64,000 nt of DNA from G963675935 sp963675935 (GCA_963675935.2 OY780964.2:496001-560000), one strand, 5' to 3'; counted from the first letter of the stretch, positions 1 through 8,510 are shown. Notes: a model not told the origin generated them from the sequence alone. Program-made: numbers and translations.

Positions 1-16
1 ACACATGGTTTGAAAT

Positions 17-88
17 CCCGTTTAGCCGGCGGGCTTGCGCGCCGCGCGGCCAGTTGACGCGGCGAACAAGTTCGCCGGCTAAACGGGG
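17..88. repeat. Dispersed palindrome, family A (TTTAGCCGGCG type)
   Basis: Inverted repeat with outer arms reading CCCGTTTAGCCGGC and its complement. Four more copies lie at 9378, 50931, 57921 and 63545, differing mainly in the inner loop. Confidence 0.85.
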
Positions 89-103
89 CATTAGGTTACT
101 CTT

Positions 104-134
104 GTTGGGTCGGCAGTTGAACTGCCGCCCTAAC
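104..134. repeat. Short palindrome, GGCAGTT/AACTGCC type
   Basis: Hairpin with arms around GGCAGTT and AACTGCC, just downstream of the minus-strand PEP-CTERM gene. Related hairpins are at 8478 and about 34857. It could act as a transcript end but has no clear T tract. Confidence 0.6.
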
Positions 135-139
135 CCACG

Positions 140-928
140 CTACTTACGCTTGCGCCAAGCGTAGGCCAACAGGCTAAGCAAGCCGGTGGCCAACAGTGCC
201 AAAGCCGACGGCTCGGGTACCGTGCCGGTCGTCAGGCTGAAGTCGTCAAACTGCGCCGTCGGTGTGCCGGAAACGTAGTCGGCATAGGCGATGCCGACCT
301 TCAACGTCCCGGTCATGTCGGTGCGAACAAGGTCATAGGAGCTTTGACCGCCCATAATCGCTGACCATGTGGTTCCGTCGGTGCTGGCGTACATATTGAA
401 CGTCGAGGTGGCCGCGGTGTAGATCAGCTTCAAATAGGACGCTGACCTGGAAAACGTCTCGCCTTGATTGCCGGTCTGATTGCCGTTAGTCAAGGAACGA
501 AATTCGTACATCCCCGGGGCGAAGTAGTTTGCGTTGGCCCCGACAAAGTTGCTGTTATCCATGTAAACCAGCAAGCCGGCCACGTCGTAGCCGTCGGTTG
601 ACGAAGCGGCAACTTTCACCTGCATGGTGAAGTTTTCGGCGGCCGAGACGTTCTTGTAGAGGAACGGAGCATTGGTATGGGAGGAATCCCAGCCGTATCC
701 GGCAGTGCTGTTGAGCGTCGTGGTAAGAACGCCGGCGTTGGCCGTAGTGTTGGCTACGGTTACGGCGTCTCCGTTCATCACTCCATCCCAGATCGTCCCG
801 GTCACTCCTTGAGTCAAATAGTCGTGGGCGACACTAAAGTCGTCCGTCACGGTAGTCACGGCCGCCGACGCGGTCGTCGCCAACAATCCCAAAGCCACAA
901 CCGACACAAGAGATACATAACGCTTCAT
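140..928 (-). CDS. PEP-CTERM-anchored secreted protein with concanavalin-like domain
   Basis: A 262-residue exported protein. The ATG at 928 is chosen because AGGAG sits just upstream and an N-terminal signal (MKRYVSLVSVVALGLLATT) follows. The C-terminus is a classic PEP-CTERM tail: VPEPSALALLATG, a hydrophobic stretch, then WRKRK. Such tails are cut by an exosortase, and the protein is then presented outside the inner membrane. The middle (about residues 30-235) looks like a beta-sandwich of the DUF1349/LamG kind. That middle resembles the C-terminal third of the FecR protein encoded immediately upstream (shared pattern DDF..YLT.G..G.IW.G..N). It is the third gene of a sigma > FecR > PEP-CTERM unit on the minus strand. 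Ligand unknown. Confidence 0.85.
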   Translation of the reverse strand: MKRYVSLVSVVALGLLATTASAAVTTVTDDFSVAHDYLTQGVTGTIWDGVMNGDAVTVANTTANAGVLTTTLNSTAGYGWDSSHTNAPFLYKNVSAAENFTMQVKVAASSTDGYDVAGLLVYMDNSNFVGANANYFAPGMYEFRSLTNGNQTGNQGETFSRSASYLKLIYTAATSTFNMYASTDGTTWSAIMGGQSSYDLVRTDMTGTLKVGIAYADYVSGTPTAQFDDFSLTTGTVPEPSALALLATGLLSLLAYAWRKRK

Positions 929-1002
929 CGCACGATCTCCTAAAAAGAGAAACCACGGTACATAATTCCCCGGCCGAGAACTCGGCCAACAAGGGATAAA
1001 AG

Positions 1003-2895
1003 TCACTTGTTTTCCTTTTCTTTTTCCACTGGCTCCATCCGCTGCACGGTTTCCCCTTGAACGGAGAAATCGTCAAAGGCCACGCTGCCCGCAATCGTGT
1101 TGAATGTTCCATACCAAAGGCCGACTTGCATCGGACCATTCAACTCGGGACGTCGCATCACCATTGAGTCATTTCCCCATGGGACTGGAATCCAAAAGCT
1201 TTCCTCGCCGGCGACGCTGTAATAGGCTCGAAACGCATCGCCCTCGCGCACCAATCGAAGACAACACGCGTCATGAATTTGTCTGTCATAGCTGTCGGCG
1301 TCGGCATCCATGCCCGCTTGTTCGCTACGAGTGGCACAGCATTTATAGTTGGAGAAAAACTGATTTCTGTTGATGGCAAGAAAATTGTCGTCATCCAAGC
1401 GGGCCATCAGGCCGCAGGCCGACCATAACCCATGCGTCTGTGATGCAACCCGGACACGGGCGTCGAAATCGCCCTTCGGAACATTGATGTACAAGTAGGG
1501 CGCGTTCTTAAATGTGCGGTCGCGTTCGGGCCGGGACCAGCCGACATTGCCCCCTTCCGGCACGGCGATAATCAATCGGCCGGAGTGCTCGACGCCATCG
1601 AGCCGGTGCGGCTGTGTGTCGAGCCGCGAGGCGTTCTTGGCGTTCAGGATGCCGTGCCAAATGCTGCCCGACGTGCCCTCGGTTAGATAGTTGCGCGGCG
1701 CGTGGAAATCGTCGCGAATGGCACGAGGTTGCGGAAGTTGTCGCACATACCGCCGAGATTGGACGGCTATGCTCTGGATCGCTGCGCCTTTCGCGGCCAC
1801 GCGAACCGCTTCGCCGCAACGCACTTCTCGCGACGCTCCGGCGATGCCGTCGCTCTTCAAAACAACCACCCGCACAAGTCCATCGAGTACCTGTGTTTCG
1901 ACTTCACCGTCCTTGCCGACTTCCATGCCGAACTCCGTGCCGAGGTCGGTCACCACAGCCGTGGGAGTGCGGACGGCAAAGTAGGTCCCGCCTGCCGGGC
2001 GGGACTTCGAGGCATCGCGAGCGGCAGGCAAAGTCCCGCTCGGCAAGCGGGACCTACTTGTCCCGTCCGGCAGACGGGACCTACTCTCCACTTTCGCTGT
2101 CAACTTCCCTAGCGACAAATATCCGCCGGCGACCGATTCCACTTCATAAGTGCATGGCCCTTGAAGAATCACCCGAGCCCCGGTCTTGTAGGTGATTTCT
2201 ATCAAGCCCGACTTCAACGCGAACTTGTCTCGCAGCTTGATCTTGTTGTGAAAGGGAGCTTCGCGGTTGTCGACCCAAACGCAATCGACCATGCCGGTGA
2301 TTCGGGCAATGGAGACGATCTTCGGCTCTGGCACGGGTGCCGGAATGTTGGGTGTCGTCCGATTCTGGGAATCTGTTGGATTGTTGACTAACGCATCGCG
2401 GGGCGACGACGCCGACATCAACGAAAAGATAAACAGTCCGATGCCGACAAGCACCGCCGACATCGCGTAGGAGAATGCGACGTTGCCCAAAGGAGTGGAC
2501 GGGAGGAGAGAGGAGAGGGGAGAGGGGAAAGAGTGCGATGGGTATGAAGGGGGAAGGGGGAAGGGGGAAGGTGGATTCGCTTCTTCCGCCTTCCGCCTTC
2601 CGCCTTCCGCCTTTAGCACACCGCCCTCACCCCCGACTCCTCTCCCAAAGGGCGAGGGGAGATTCGCTTTCTCCGTCCCGTCCGGCAGACGGAACCTACT
2701 TTCCGCCTTATGGCCGCCGAGATCCAACTCCAGCATGGCCTGAAGAAAGGCGTAGCGAGCGAAAATGTCGCGGGCAGCCGGATTTTCGGCCAGAATCGCG
2801 TTGAGACGCGACGCCTGCGCGGCGTCGAGCGAGCCCTCGCGCAGCGCGGCGCTGAGCTGCCGCAACTCTTCATGTTGGAACGCCGGCGACGTCAT
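1003..2895 (-). CDS. FecR-type membrane anti-sigma/sensor with C-terminal ConA-like domain
   Basis: A 630-residue protein starting at the ATG that overlaps the sigma-factor stop (ATGA at 2892-2895). It reads as a short cytoplasmic helical region (1-65), a low-complexity stretch (66-136), one membrane helix (about 139-163), a FecR domain (about 195-350, with ITGMVDCVWVD and VRTPTAVVTDLGTEFG), and a beta-rich C-terminal domain (about 385-610). FecR proteins typically restrain a cognate ECF sigma factor and sense signals outside the membrane. Two oddities are visible. Residues about 271-305 are translated dispersed palindromes, and 66-136 is mostly simple-sequence repeat (PSPFPLPPSYPS). The C-terminal domain resembles the ectodomain of the next gene's PEP-CTERM product. 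The sensing role is inferred. Confidence 0.85.
   Translation of the reverse strand: MTSPAFQHEELRQLSAALREGSLDAAQASRLNAILAENPAARDIFARYAFLQAMLELDLGGHKAESRFRLPDGTEKANLPSPFGRGVGGEGGVLKAEGGRRKAEEANPPSPFPLPPSYPSHSFPSPLSSLLPSTPLGNVAFSYAMSAVLVGIGLFIFSLMSASSPRDALVNNPTDSQNRTTPNIPAPVPEPKIVSIARITGMVDCVWVDNREAPFHNKIKLRDKFALKSGLIEITYKTGARVILQGPCTYEVESVAGGYLSLGKLTAKVESRSRLPDGTSRSRLPSGTLPAARDASKSRPAGGTYFAVRTPTAVVTDLGTEFGMEVGKDGEVETQVLDGLVRVVVLKSDGIAGASREVRCGEAVRVAAKGAAIQSIAVQSRRYVRQLPQPRAIRDDFHAPRNYLTEGTSGSIWHGILNAKNASRLDTQPHRLDGVEHSGRLIIAVPEGGNVGWSRPERDRTFKNAPYLYINVPKGDFDARVRVASQTHGLWSACGLMARLDDDNFLAINRNQFFSNYKCCATRSEQAGMDADADSYDRQIHDACCLRLVREGDAFRAYYSVAGEESFWIPVPWGNDSMVMRRPELNGPMQVGLWYGTFNTIAGSVAFDDFSVQGETVQRMEPVEKEKENK
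1981..2084. repeat. Three GTAGGTCCCG hairpins inside the FecR gene (family Q)
   Basis: Three hairpin units of the GTAGGTCCCG...CGGGACCTAC kind lie in frame within the FecR domain. A related half-unit follows the radical SAM gene at 43482. The reading frame stays open through all units. Confidence 0.85.
2500..2700. repeat. Purine/pyrimidine-skewed simple repeats inside the FecR gene
   Basis: GGGAGAGG-type runs, GGGGGAA tandem units, TTCCGCC tandem units, then a hairpin of the CTCTCCCAAAGGGCGAGGGG type. All are translated in frame as a Pro/Ser/Gly/Lys-rich segment ahead of the membrane helix. Confidence 0.7.
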
Positions 2896-3419
2896 GGCTT
2901 TGTCTTCGGTTCCAGCTTTGCCTCGATGCAGTCGTACAAGTTGTCGTGGATACGCTCCAACGATTTGTAGACGGTAGATTCGGTCCGGTGCAGCGCCAGG
3001 GCGATGTGTTTGACGGTTTGCGCCGATTGATACTTCAAGTCCAACAACTCCCGATCGCGCTCGGACAATAGATCGACGCAGTCGTCGAGGGCCGCGGCCC
3101 GCGCGTCGGCCAACTCGCCAAGCTCCAAAACCTTCTCGGCCACCGCATCCGCGACTTCCTCGCTGAAAAGCGACAACAGCCGTCTGCGATGCCGATGATG
3201 GGCCAGCACTTCGAGCCGGGCGACACGGCACGCCCAGCGGACGAAGTCGGTGCCCGGCCGAAACTGGTCGAACTTCTGCCACAAAATGGCCGCGGTGTCT
3301 TGAAGCACGTCGTCGGCGTCGGCGGCGCTGAGCACCTGCGAGCGGACAAAGGCGTATATCCGCCGCTGCCCGCTGGCGTAGAGCGCTACGAAGTCGTTGG
3401 TTTTGCGGTCGTCAGGCAT
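2892..3419 (-). CDS. ECF RNA polymerase sigma factor (Rhodopirellula/Verrucomicrobium type)
   Basis: A 175-residue sigma factor. Region 2 is visible at about residues 15-85 (DADDVLQDTAAILWQKFDQF, WACRVARLEVLAHHR). Region 4 is at about 110-165, with a helix-turn-helix reading VKHIALALHRTESTVYKSL. The length fits small ECF factors. The ATG at 3419 is preferred over an in-frame TTG 48 bases upstream, but neither has a strong ribosome binding site. Its stop overlaps the start of the FecR gene (ATGA), which suggests translational coupling, as expected for a sigma/anti-sigma pair. A second, divergent sigma/FecR pair starts at 3855. Confidence 0.88.
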   Translation of the reverse strand: MPDDRKTNDFVALYASGQRRIYAFVRSQVLSAADADDVLQDTAAILWQKFDQFRPGTDFVRWACRVARLEVLAHHRHRRRLLSLFSEEVADAVAEKVLELGELADARAAALDDCVDLLSERDRELLDLKYQSAQTVKHIALALHRTESTVYKSLERIHDNLYDCIEAKLEPKTKP

Positions 3420-3854
3420 CGCTGGTTCGCCGTGGAGCGGGAGTTGCTCTCGGACAAGAATTCCCAAATTCCATCATAATCCAACGAGATACGTCGGAAC
3501 GTGAAAATTTTGGAATCGCACCACCCATGCGGGTTAACGTATTTCTGTTGCGGAATGTTTGGGTAGGGTGGGACAAGCTTGCGTAGTCCCACAAAAAACC
3601 GGGGAAAACACCTGGTGGGACTGCGCTGCGCTTGTCCCACCCTACTTTCCGCAGCAAAAACTAATAAACATTCCTGTGTGGCAGTCGCACACACTCCACC
3701 GGAGGGGGGTAGCTTGTCTCTTGGGCTCATCATTTACCGGTTGTCGGCCGCAACGGGGGATTTTTTACCTCGCAATTTTCGGGCCTGCATACGTTAATAG
3801 ATAGGAGCAACCACTCGTTGAAATCTCTTTTCGCCGTCGCAAAGCCGAAGCACC
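3420..3854. other. Divergent intergenic region between two ECF sigma genes
   Basis: About 435 bases without a gene. It must hold the promoters of both sigma modules. Visible content is a family B palindrome in the middle, with flanks rich in A/T. No clear ECF promoter pair could be fixed by eye. Confidence 0.6.
3547..3660. repeat. Dispersed palindrome, family B (GTAGGGTGGGAC)
   Basis: Core 3563-3645 runs from GTAGGGTGGGACAAGC to its complement ending CCCACCCTAC. The outer flanks TTGCGGAA and TTCCGCAGCAA extend the pairing. Other copies are at 10331, 35778, 43585 and a broken one at 61884. Confidence 0.9.
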
Positions 3855-4385
3855 ATGAACCGGCCGGAAGATCACGAACGATTCGCCGAATTGTTGCGGG
3901 TGCATCACACCCAATTGTTCGGCTATCTCTATGCGATGGTGCAGAACATCAGCGACGCCGAAGACCTCTACCAAGAGACGGCCATCGTTCTGTGGCGCAA
4001 GTTCGGCGAATTCCGCGAGGGGACCAGCTTCTTCGCTTGGGCGCGGGCGACGGGCCGCTATGCGGCGCTCAATTTCCTGCGAGTCCGCAAGGTCCGGCGG
4101 CGTTTCAGCGTCGAATTGCAGGCCGATCTGAGCGAAGCCTTCGACGAATTGGATTCCAGTCTGTTGCAGGCCCGGCTCGAAGCGCTCGATGAGTGCAAAA
4201 AGTCGCTCAAGGAAGCCGATGCCCAGCTTCTCAACACTTGTTACGGCGACGCCCGCAGCTTTCGAGAGATCGCCGAGCAGTTGGGCCGGTCGGTGAAAAG
4301 CGTTTATGACGCCCTCGGGCGGATTCGCGCCGCGCTAATGAAGTGTATCGAGTCGAAGGTTGCCGAGAAGGAGAGGGACTCATGA
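3855..4385 (+). CDS. ECF RNA polymerase sigma factor (second, divergent copy)
   Basis: A 176-residue sigma factor of the same group as the one on the opposite strand. Region 2 lies at about residues 10-80 (SDAEDLYQETAIVLWRKFGEF, FFAWARATGRYAALNFLR). Region 4 lies at about 105-165 (FREIAEQLGRSVKSVYDALGR). The stop overlaps the start of the FecR/LamG gene (ATGA at 4382-4385). No strong ribosome site precedes the ATG. It probably directs transcription of its own unit, which ends in a PEP-CTERM gene. The two sigma proteins are clearly related but far from identical, so this is an old duplication or two parallel acquisitions. Confidence 0.88.
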   Translation: MNRPEDHERFAELLRVHHTQLFGYLYAMVQNISDAEDLYQETAIVLWRKFGEFREGTSFFAWARATGRYAALNFLRVRKVRRRFSVELQADLSEAFDELDSSLLQARLEALDECKKSLKEADAQLLNTCYGDARSFREIAEQLGRSVKSVYDALGRIRAALMKCIESKVAEKERDS

Positions 4386-6307
4386 TGCCCGATACTTCTT
4401 GGACACCCTCCGAAGAGCTCACGGCCTTGGCGAACGCCTCGTTTGCCGACGAGCTGAGCGACGCCGAATTCGCCAAGTTCGAGGCGTTGCTGGGCGATCG
4501 GCGGGCGTGCCGATGGTATCGCGACTTGTGTCTGTTGCACGCGGAATTGCGATTTTTGGCGACGGCCGACCGCGCCGACGCGAGCGCGCACGATAGTTTT
4601 TGGCAAAACCGGCAAGATATGCCGCAGGACGCCTGCACGCCTGCGCTGCCGTTGCCTCTCCCTTCTCTGCTCCCCACGACCCGCTACCCACTGCCCACGC
4701 TGTCCGCGCTCTCGGCCAGTCTCTTGACGCCGGGCGGATTTTTGTTTTCCTACTGCGCGTCGGCGGTGCTGGTCTGTATAGGGCTATGGATTTTTTCGTT
4801 GATGTCGGCGTCGTCGCCCAGTAATACAGTTGCCAAGAATAATCAACCTGTAGTTCCCCAGAATCATACGCTGCCCATCGTGCCGGAGCCGGAGATCGTT
4901 TCGATCGGCCGCATCACCGGCATGGTCGATTGCGTTTGGGTCAACTCGGAAGATGTCCCCTTCCATGATCGCGTGGTGCTTGGCGCGAAGTATATGCTGA
5001 AGTCCGGGTTGATGGAAATCACCTACAAAACCGGGGCGAGGGTGATTTTGCAGGGGCCATGTACATATGAAGTGGAATCGCCCGCCGGCGGATATTTATC
5101 GCTGGGTAAATTGACGGCGCGGGTGGAGAAGAAGAGAGGGAGAGGGGGAGAGGGGGAGAAGGGGAGGCCAGCCGATCTTGCCGCTTTGTCTCCCTCTCTC
5201 CCCCTCTCCCACTCTCCCACTCTGTTCTCCGTTCGCACTCCCACCGCCATCGTGACCGATCTTGGCACGGAGTTCGGCGTGGAAGTGAACAACGCGGGCG
5301 AGACACGCTCGCATGTCTTCTGCGGCAAGGTCGTATTGGCGGCCTTGGCAGCCGACGGCGAGGAGCAAGGTCGCAAGGTGGTGCTTGAAGCGAATCAGTC
5401 GGCACGAGTGGAGAAGAGCGAGAAGAAAGATGGCCCAAGCCGGGTTATCGTCGCTCGTAAAGACGCAGTCAAGCCCGAGGAGTACGTCCGCGTCGAGCAA
5501 ATGGCCGTCAAGGTTAAAGAGGTCCGGGAAAGGCCGCTCAAAGCATTTCGCCAGTGGCAGACGTTCAGCGAGCAGTTGCGGCGGCGCGACGACCTTTTGG
5601 CCTACTATGATTTTCAACGCGACGCCGACAATCCTCGCGACGAAAACGGCGCCGAGTTGCTGCGAAATCGGGCGAAAACCGGCCGGCAGTTTGATGGCCA
5701 CGTTTGGGGCTCGTTGCGACTGGGGATGGCCAAAGGCCGTTTCCACGGCAAAGAGGCGTTGAAGTTCGCCAACCCCGGCGACGGCGTTCGCATCAATATC
5801 CCCACTGAGTGTCGGCAAATGACGCTGGCCGCTTGGATTTATCTCGAACGACCGCCGGAGACCTATGCATCGTTGCTGATGACCGACAAGACGGCGCCGG
5901 CCATGTGCCACTGGCAATTGATCCCCGACGGCACGATGTCGCTGACGGTGGTTGGCAGGCAATATGAGTATTATTCGCTGTCCGTACTGGACAATGCCTG
6001 CAAGTCACCTTGGCGATTTGTGGCGGCGGCATGCGACTGCGATGCCGGCGAGGTGGCGTTCTATCTCGATGGCACGCCGGCAGGCACGCGGCCTTTGGCA
6101 AAAGACACGGCTGCTGTCCGCATCGGATCGGCCACGATCGGAGCCTGGGAGTACGCCGAGAATTGGCAGTCATTGTCGAATCCGATGCGGGTGTTTGACG
6201 GTCGCATGGACGAATTGATGATTTTCCACGCGGTGCTTTCCGCCGAGGAAATCAAAACTCTCGCCGCGCGGCACGATAACCTTCCCGACGCGCGAGGGGC
6301 AAAATGA
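4382..6307 (+). CDS. FecR-type membrane anti-sigma/sensor with C-terminal LamG domain
   Basis: A 641-residue protein with AAGGAG eight bases before the ATG, which overlaps the sigma stop. Order: cytoplasmic helical region (1-80), Pro/Leu/Ser-rich linker (81-117), membrane helix (about 119-142), FecR domain (about 170-350), linker, and a LamG/concanavalin domain (about 405-630, AYYDFQRDADNPRDENG, FDGRMDELMIFHAVLS). It shares long stretches with the divergent paralogue (EITYKTGARVILQGPCTYEV, SLGKLTA.VE, VRTPTA.VTDLGTEFG) but has a different C-terminal domain. Residues about 250-282 come from a purine/pyrimidine palindrome, at exactly the loop where the paralogue carries a different palindrome. 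Likely regulates the sigma factor encoded upstream (inferred). Confidence 0.85.
   Translation: MMPDTSWTPSEELTALANASFADELSDAEFAKFEALLGDRRACRWYRDLCLLHAELRFLATADRADASAHDSFWQNRQDMPQDACTPALPLPLPSLLPTTRYPLPTLSALSASLLTPGGFLFSYCASAVLVCIGLWIFSLMSASSPSNTVAKNNQPVVPQNHTLPIVPEPEIVSIGRITGMVDCVWVNSEDVPFHDRVVLGAKYMLKSGLMEITYKTGARVILQGPCTYEVESPAGGYLSLGKLTARVEKKRGRGGEGEKGRPADLAALSPSLPLSHSPTLFSVRTPTAIVTDLGTEFGVEVNNAGETRSHVFCGKVVLAALAADGEEQGRKVVLEANQSARVEKSEKKDGPSRVIVARKDAVKPEEYVRVEQMAVKVKEVRERPLKAFRQWQTFSEQLRRRDDLLAYYDFQRDADNPRDENGAELLRNRAKTGRQFDGHVWGSLRLGMAKGRFHGKEALKFANPGDGVRINIPTECRQMTLAAWIYLERPPETYASLLMTDKTAPAMCHWQLIPDGTMSLTVVGRQYEYYSLSVLDNACKSPWRFVAAACDCDAGEVAFYLDGTPAGTRPLAKDTAAVRIGSATIGAWEYAENWQSLSNPMRVFDGRMDELMIFHAVLSAEEIKTLAARHDNLPDARGAK
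5128..5222. repeat. Purine/pyrimidine palindrome inside the second FecR gene
   Basis: A GAGAGGGAGAGGGGGAGAGG-type arm and a TCCCTCTCTCCCCCTCTCCC-type arm flank about 30 bases. It is translated in frame as a Lys/Arg/Gly/Glu run followed by a Pro/Ser/Leu run. Confidence 0.85.
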
Positions 6308-6358
6308 GTGGCAAAGAGAAATCGAGGTGCAAATTGGTAACCGTTCACGATCCGTAAT

Positions 6359-6434
6359 GTAGTAGGCACACTCCGTGTGCCGTCGTTGTGCCGTTTGCAG
6401 GTCGAGCGGACGGCACACGGAGTGTGCCTGCTAC
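6359..6434. repeat. Dispersed palindrome, family E (GTAGTAGGCACACTCC)
   Basis: GTAGTAGGCACACTCCGTG pairs with CACGGAGTGTGCCTGCTAC. Related copies are at 29222 (outer arms), 29897 and a right half at 61838. Confidence 0.88.
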
Positions 6435-6564
6435 GGGGAACGGTGTTTCGGAGAGATCGTAATTGGGATGCAAAGGAGACTAAGGTGTTTTATTTCGACC
6501 GGATTGTCCGGTCAACCGAAGTCTCTTGGTTTTTTTTGCCCTTGTGGCAGAAAGAGCGGTTGAG

Positions 6565-7275
6565 ATGTGTAAATCGTTTTGGCGTTTCTGTGCGGTTCTG
6601 ATCGTCACGTCGGCGATTTGCTTCGGGCTCCCCGGCATTACGCGGGCGGCGTTCGTCACCCAATTGTTCACGGGAGACAGCGACTGCGGCATCAGCGACA
6701 GCAAAGATTACACGTGCGCCGTCGACCTTGCCGGTAACGCAGACGGTCGCTCGGTGAACGGCGTGGCGTTTGAACGTGGAGCAGTTCCCACCGCCAGCGG
6801 GGATACTGGTGGCGTGAATTGGTCGGCCACCGGAATGATAGTTGGACACGTACTGCCCACTTCGGTCACGGGAGACATTGCATCATTGATTACGGATTGT
6901 TGGTGCCGTATCGACCACCAGCCGGCCACGCTGACGGTCACTAATCTGACGCCGGGAACCTCATACGTCATGACCTATTACAACATGGGTTGGGGCGATC
7001 CCGGCGTATACGACCGAACCGCTTCCATCACATCGTCACTGGGCGAAACCTTTTCCTATAATGAGAATTACAGCGGCCACATGCAGGGACACCTTCTGAT
7101 TTACACGTACGTCGCTCCAGTTGGCGGGGAGGTGACGCTTTCCTTCGTGTCCGAGCACGAGGGGTATCACTTTTACGCCATGACCAATGAAAAAGTGCCC
7201 GAGCCTTCCGCTTTGGCCCTTTTGGCCGTCGGACTCGCCGGCCTGTTCGCTTACGCTTGGAAAAAGCGGAAGTAG
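6565..7275 (+). CDS. PEP-CTERM-anchored secreted protein of the second sigma module
   Basis: A 236-residue exported protein starting at MCKSFWRFCAVLIVTSAI, a signal sequence. The C-terminal tail VPEPSALALLAVG...WKKRK is nearly the same as that of the PEP-CTERM protein at 140-928, so both should be handled by the same exosortase. The ectodomain (about 30-205) is a beta-rich domain of unknown family (TLTVTNLTPGTSYVMTYYNM). It does not resemble the LamG domain of its FecR neighbour. It is probably an output gene of the divergent sigma module. The intergenic space before it holds a family E palindrome. Confidence 0.82.
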   Translation: MCKSFWRFCAVLIVTSAICFGLPGITRAAFVTQLFTGDSDCGISDSKDYTCAVDLAGNADGRSVNGVAFERGAVPTASGDTGGVNWSATGMIVGHVLPTSVTGDIASLITDCWCRIDHQPATLTVTNLTPGTSYVMTYYNMGWGDPGVYDRTASITSSLGETFSYNENYSGHMQGHLLIYTYVAPVGGEVTLSFVSEHEGYHFYAMTNEKVPEPSALALLAVGLAGLFAYAWKKRK

Positions 7276-7295
7276 TAATTTGTTCGGCAATATCG

Positions 7296-7367
7296 ATCCA
7301 CGAAGGACACGAAGAGTACGAAGAGTACGAAAAACAATCTTCGTGTTTCTTTGTGTTCTTCGTGGAT
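7296..7367. repeat. Palindrome of the CCACGAAGGACACGAAG type
   Basis: ATCCACGAAGGACACGAAG pairs imperfectly with CTTTGTGTTCTTCGTGGAT around an AGTACGA tandem. Only one copy is seen in the window. Confidence 0.75.
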
Positions 7368-7398
7368 GTTTTTCTTTTCCCGCCCTATAGGTGACACA

Positions 7399-8460
7399 AT
7401 GAATCGTCGGAAATCTTTTCACGGTTTTACTCTCGTCGAGTTGCTCGTGGTTATCACGATCATCGGCATTTTAATCGCGTTGCTTCTCCCGGCCGTTCAA
7501 GCGGCGCGTGAGGCGGCTCGACGGATGCAGTGCCAAAACAACTTGAAACAACTTGCCTTGGGCTGCCTCAATCACGAAAGCATGACCGGGCGATTCCCGA
7601 CCGGCGGCTGGGGATACGCTTGGACCGGCGACGCCGACCGCGGAAACGATTGGCGTCAGCCCGGCGGCTGGCTCTACAACATACTGCCCTATATTGAACA
7701 GCAGGCAGTCCACGACCTTGGCGCGGGACTATCGGATCCGCAGAAATACGCGGCCCACGCAAAGCGGATGCAAACGCCGTTGAGCACCTGCTATTGTCCC
7801 TCGCGGCGAGCAGCCACCGTCTATCCGTTCTTGAATGGCGGAACTACGATCAATGCGGTGATGCCCTCGACGGCGGCTCGCACCGACTATGCGGCCAACG
7901 GCGGCGACACCTACACGGACTTCAGCACACCGACCTCTTCGGCGGTAGGTGGAGACCGCGGCGGCCCGTCCAACACGACGGCCATCGAGAGTTCCGGGGG
8001 CCAAATGACCTCCGGCGCAAAAACGACTTTTGGCAACGTGGCCAAGACTTCCACCGGCGTAGTCTACAGCGGCAGCCTGATTCGGATGTCCGACATTTCC
8101 GACGGCACAAGCAACACCTATCTGGCCGGCGAAAAATATCTCGACCCAGACTATTACGAAACCGGCACCGACTGCGGCGACAACGAGGCGGTCTACAACG
8201 GCGACAACGAGGACGTCACGCGTTGGACGACCAATCCTTGGGATGCGTACGAGGGCGTAATCACAATTTCCGGCGGTTTGATCCCAGACACTACGGGCAT
8301 GTACGTGCGATGCAACTTCGGCTCCGCCCATGACAGCGGTTTCCACATGGCCCTTTGCGACGGCTCGGTGCAGCAGATGAGCTACAAGATCGACCTCACG
8401 GTCCACAAGAATCTTGGCAACCGCAAGGACGGCGCGGCCATTGACGCGAAAAAACTGTAG
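7399..8460 (+). CDS. DUF1559 protein with pilin-like N-terminal methylation motif
   Basis: A 353-residue protein starting at ATG 7399. Residues 8-30 read GFTLVELLVVITIIGILIAL, a type IV pilin/pseudopilin prepilin signal. It is followed by LLPAVQAAREAARRMQCQNN, the hallmark start of DUF1559 (SBP_bac_10). The C-terminus has the family's H-x9-DG region (SAHDSGFHMALCDGSVQQ). These proteins are greatly expanded in planctomycetes and are thought to be exported through a type II secretion/pilus-like route; their role is unknown. It follows the PEP-CTERM gene by about 120 bases with a palindrome between. A frameshifted relative is at 58162-59207. Confidence 0.92.
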   Translation: MNRRKSFHGFTLVELLVVITIIGILIALLLPAVQAAREAARRMQCQNNLKQLALGCLNHESMTGRFPTGGWGYAWTGDADRGNDWRQPGGWLYNILPYIEQQAVHDLGAGLSDPQKYAAHAKRMQTPLSTCYCPSRRAATVYPFLNGGTTINAVMPSTAARTDYAANGGDTYTDFSTPTSSAVGGDRGGPSNTTAIESSGGQMTSGAKTTFGNVAKTSTGVVYSGSLIRMSDISDGTSNTYLAGEKYLDPDYYETGTDCGDNEAVYNGDNEDVTRWTTNPWDAYEGVITISGGLIPDTTGMYVRCNFGSAHDSGFHMALCDGSVQQMSYKIDLTVHKNLGNRKDGAAIDAKKL

Positions 8461-8477
8461 GCGAGATTTGCAACCAA

Positions 8478-8510
8478 TGTTGGGGTGGCAGTACAACTGC
8501 CACCCCAACA
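8478..8510. terminator. Hairpin between convergent genes, probable bidirectional terminator
   Basis: Perfect 15-base arms (TGTTGGGGTGGCAGT and its complement) around a three-base loop, followed by ATTTT. It sits between the ends of the DUF1559 gene and the superoxide dismutase gene, which face each other. Confidence 0.7.

Noticed and set aside
1614..2195. Plus-strand open frame within the first FecR gene
   Set aside because: It overlaps conserved FecR motifs on the other strand and is Arg/Ser-rich like a shadow.
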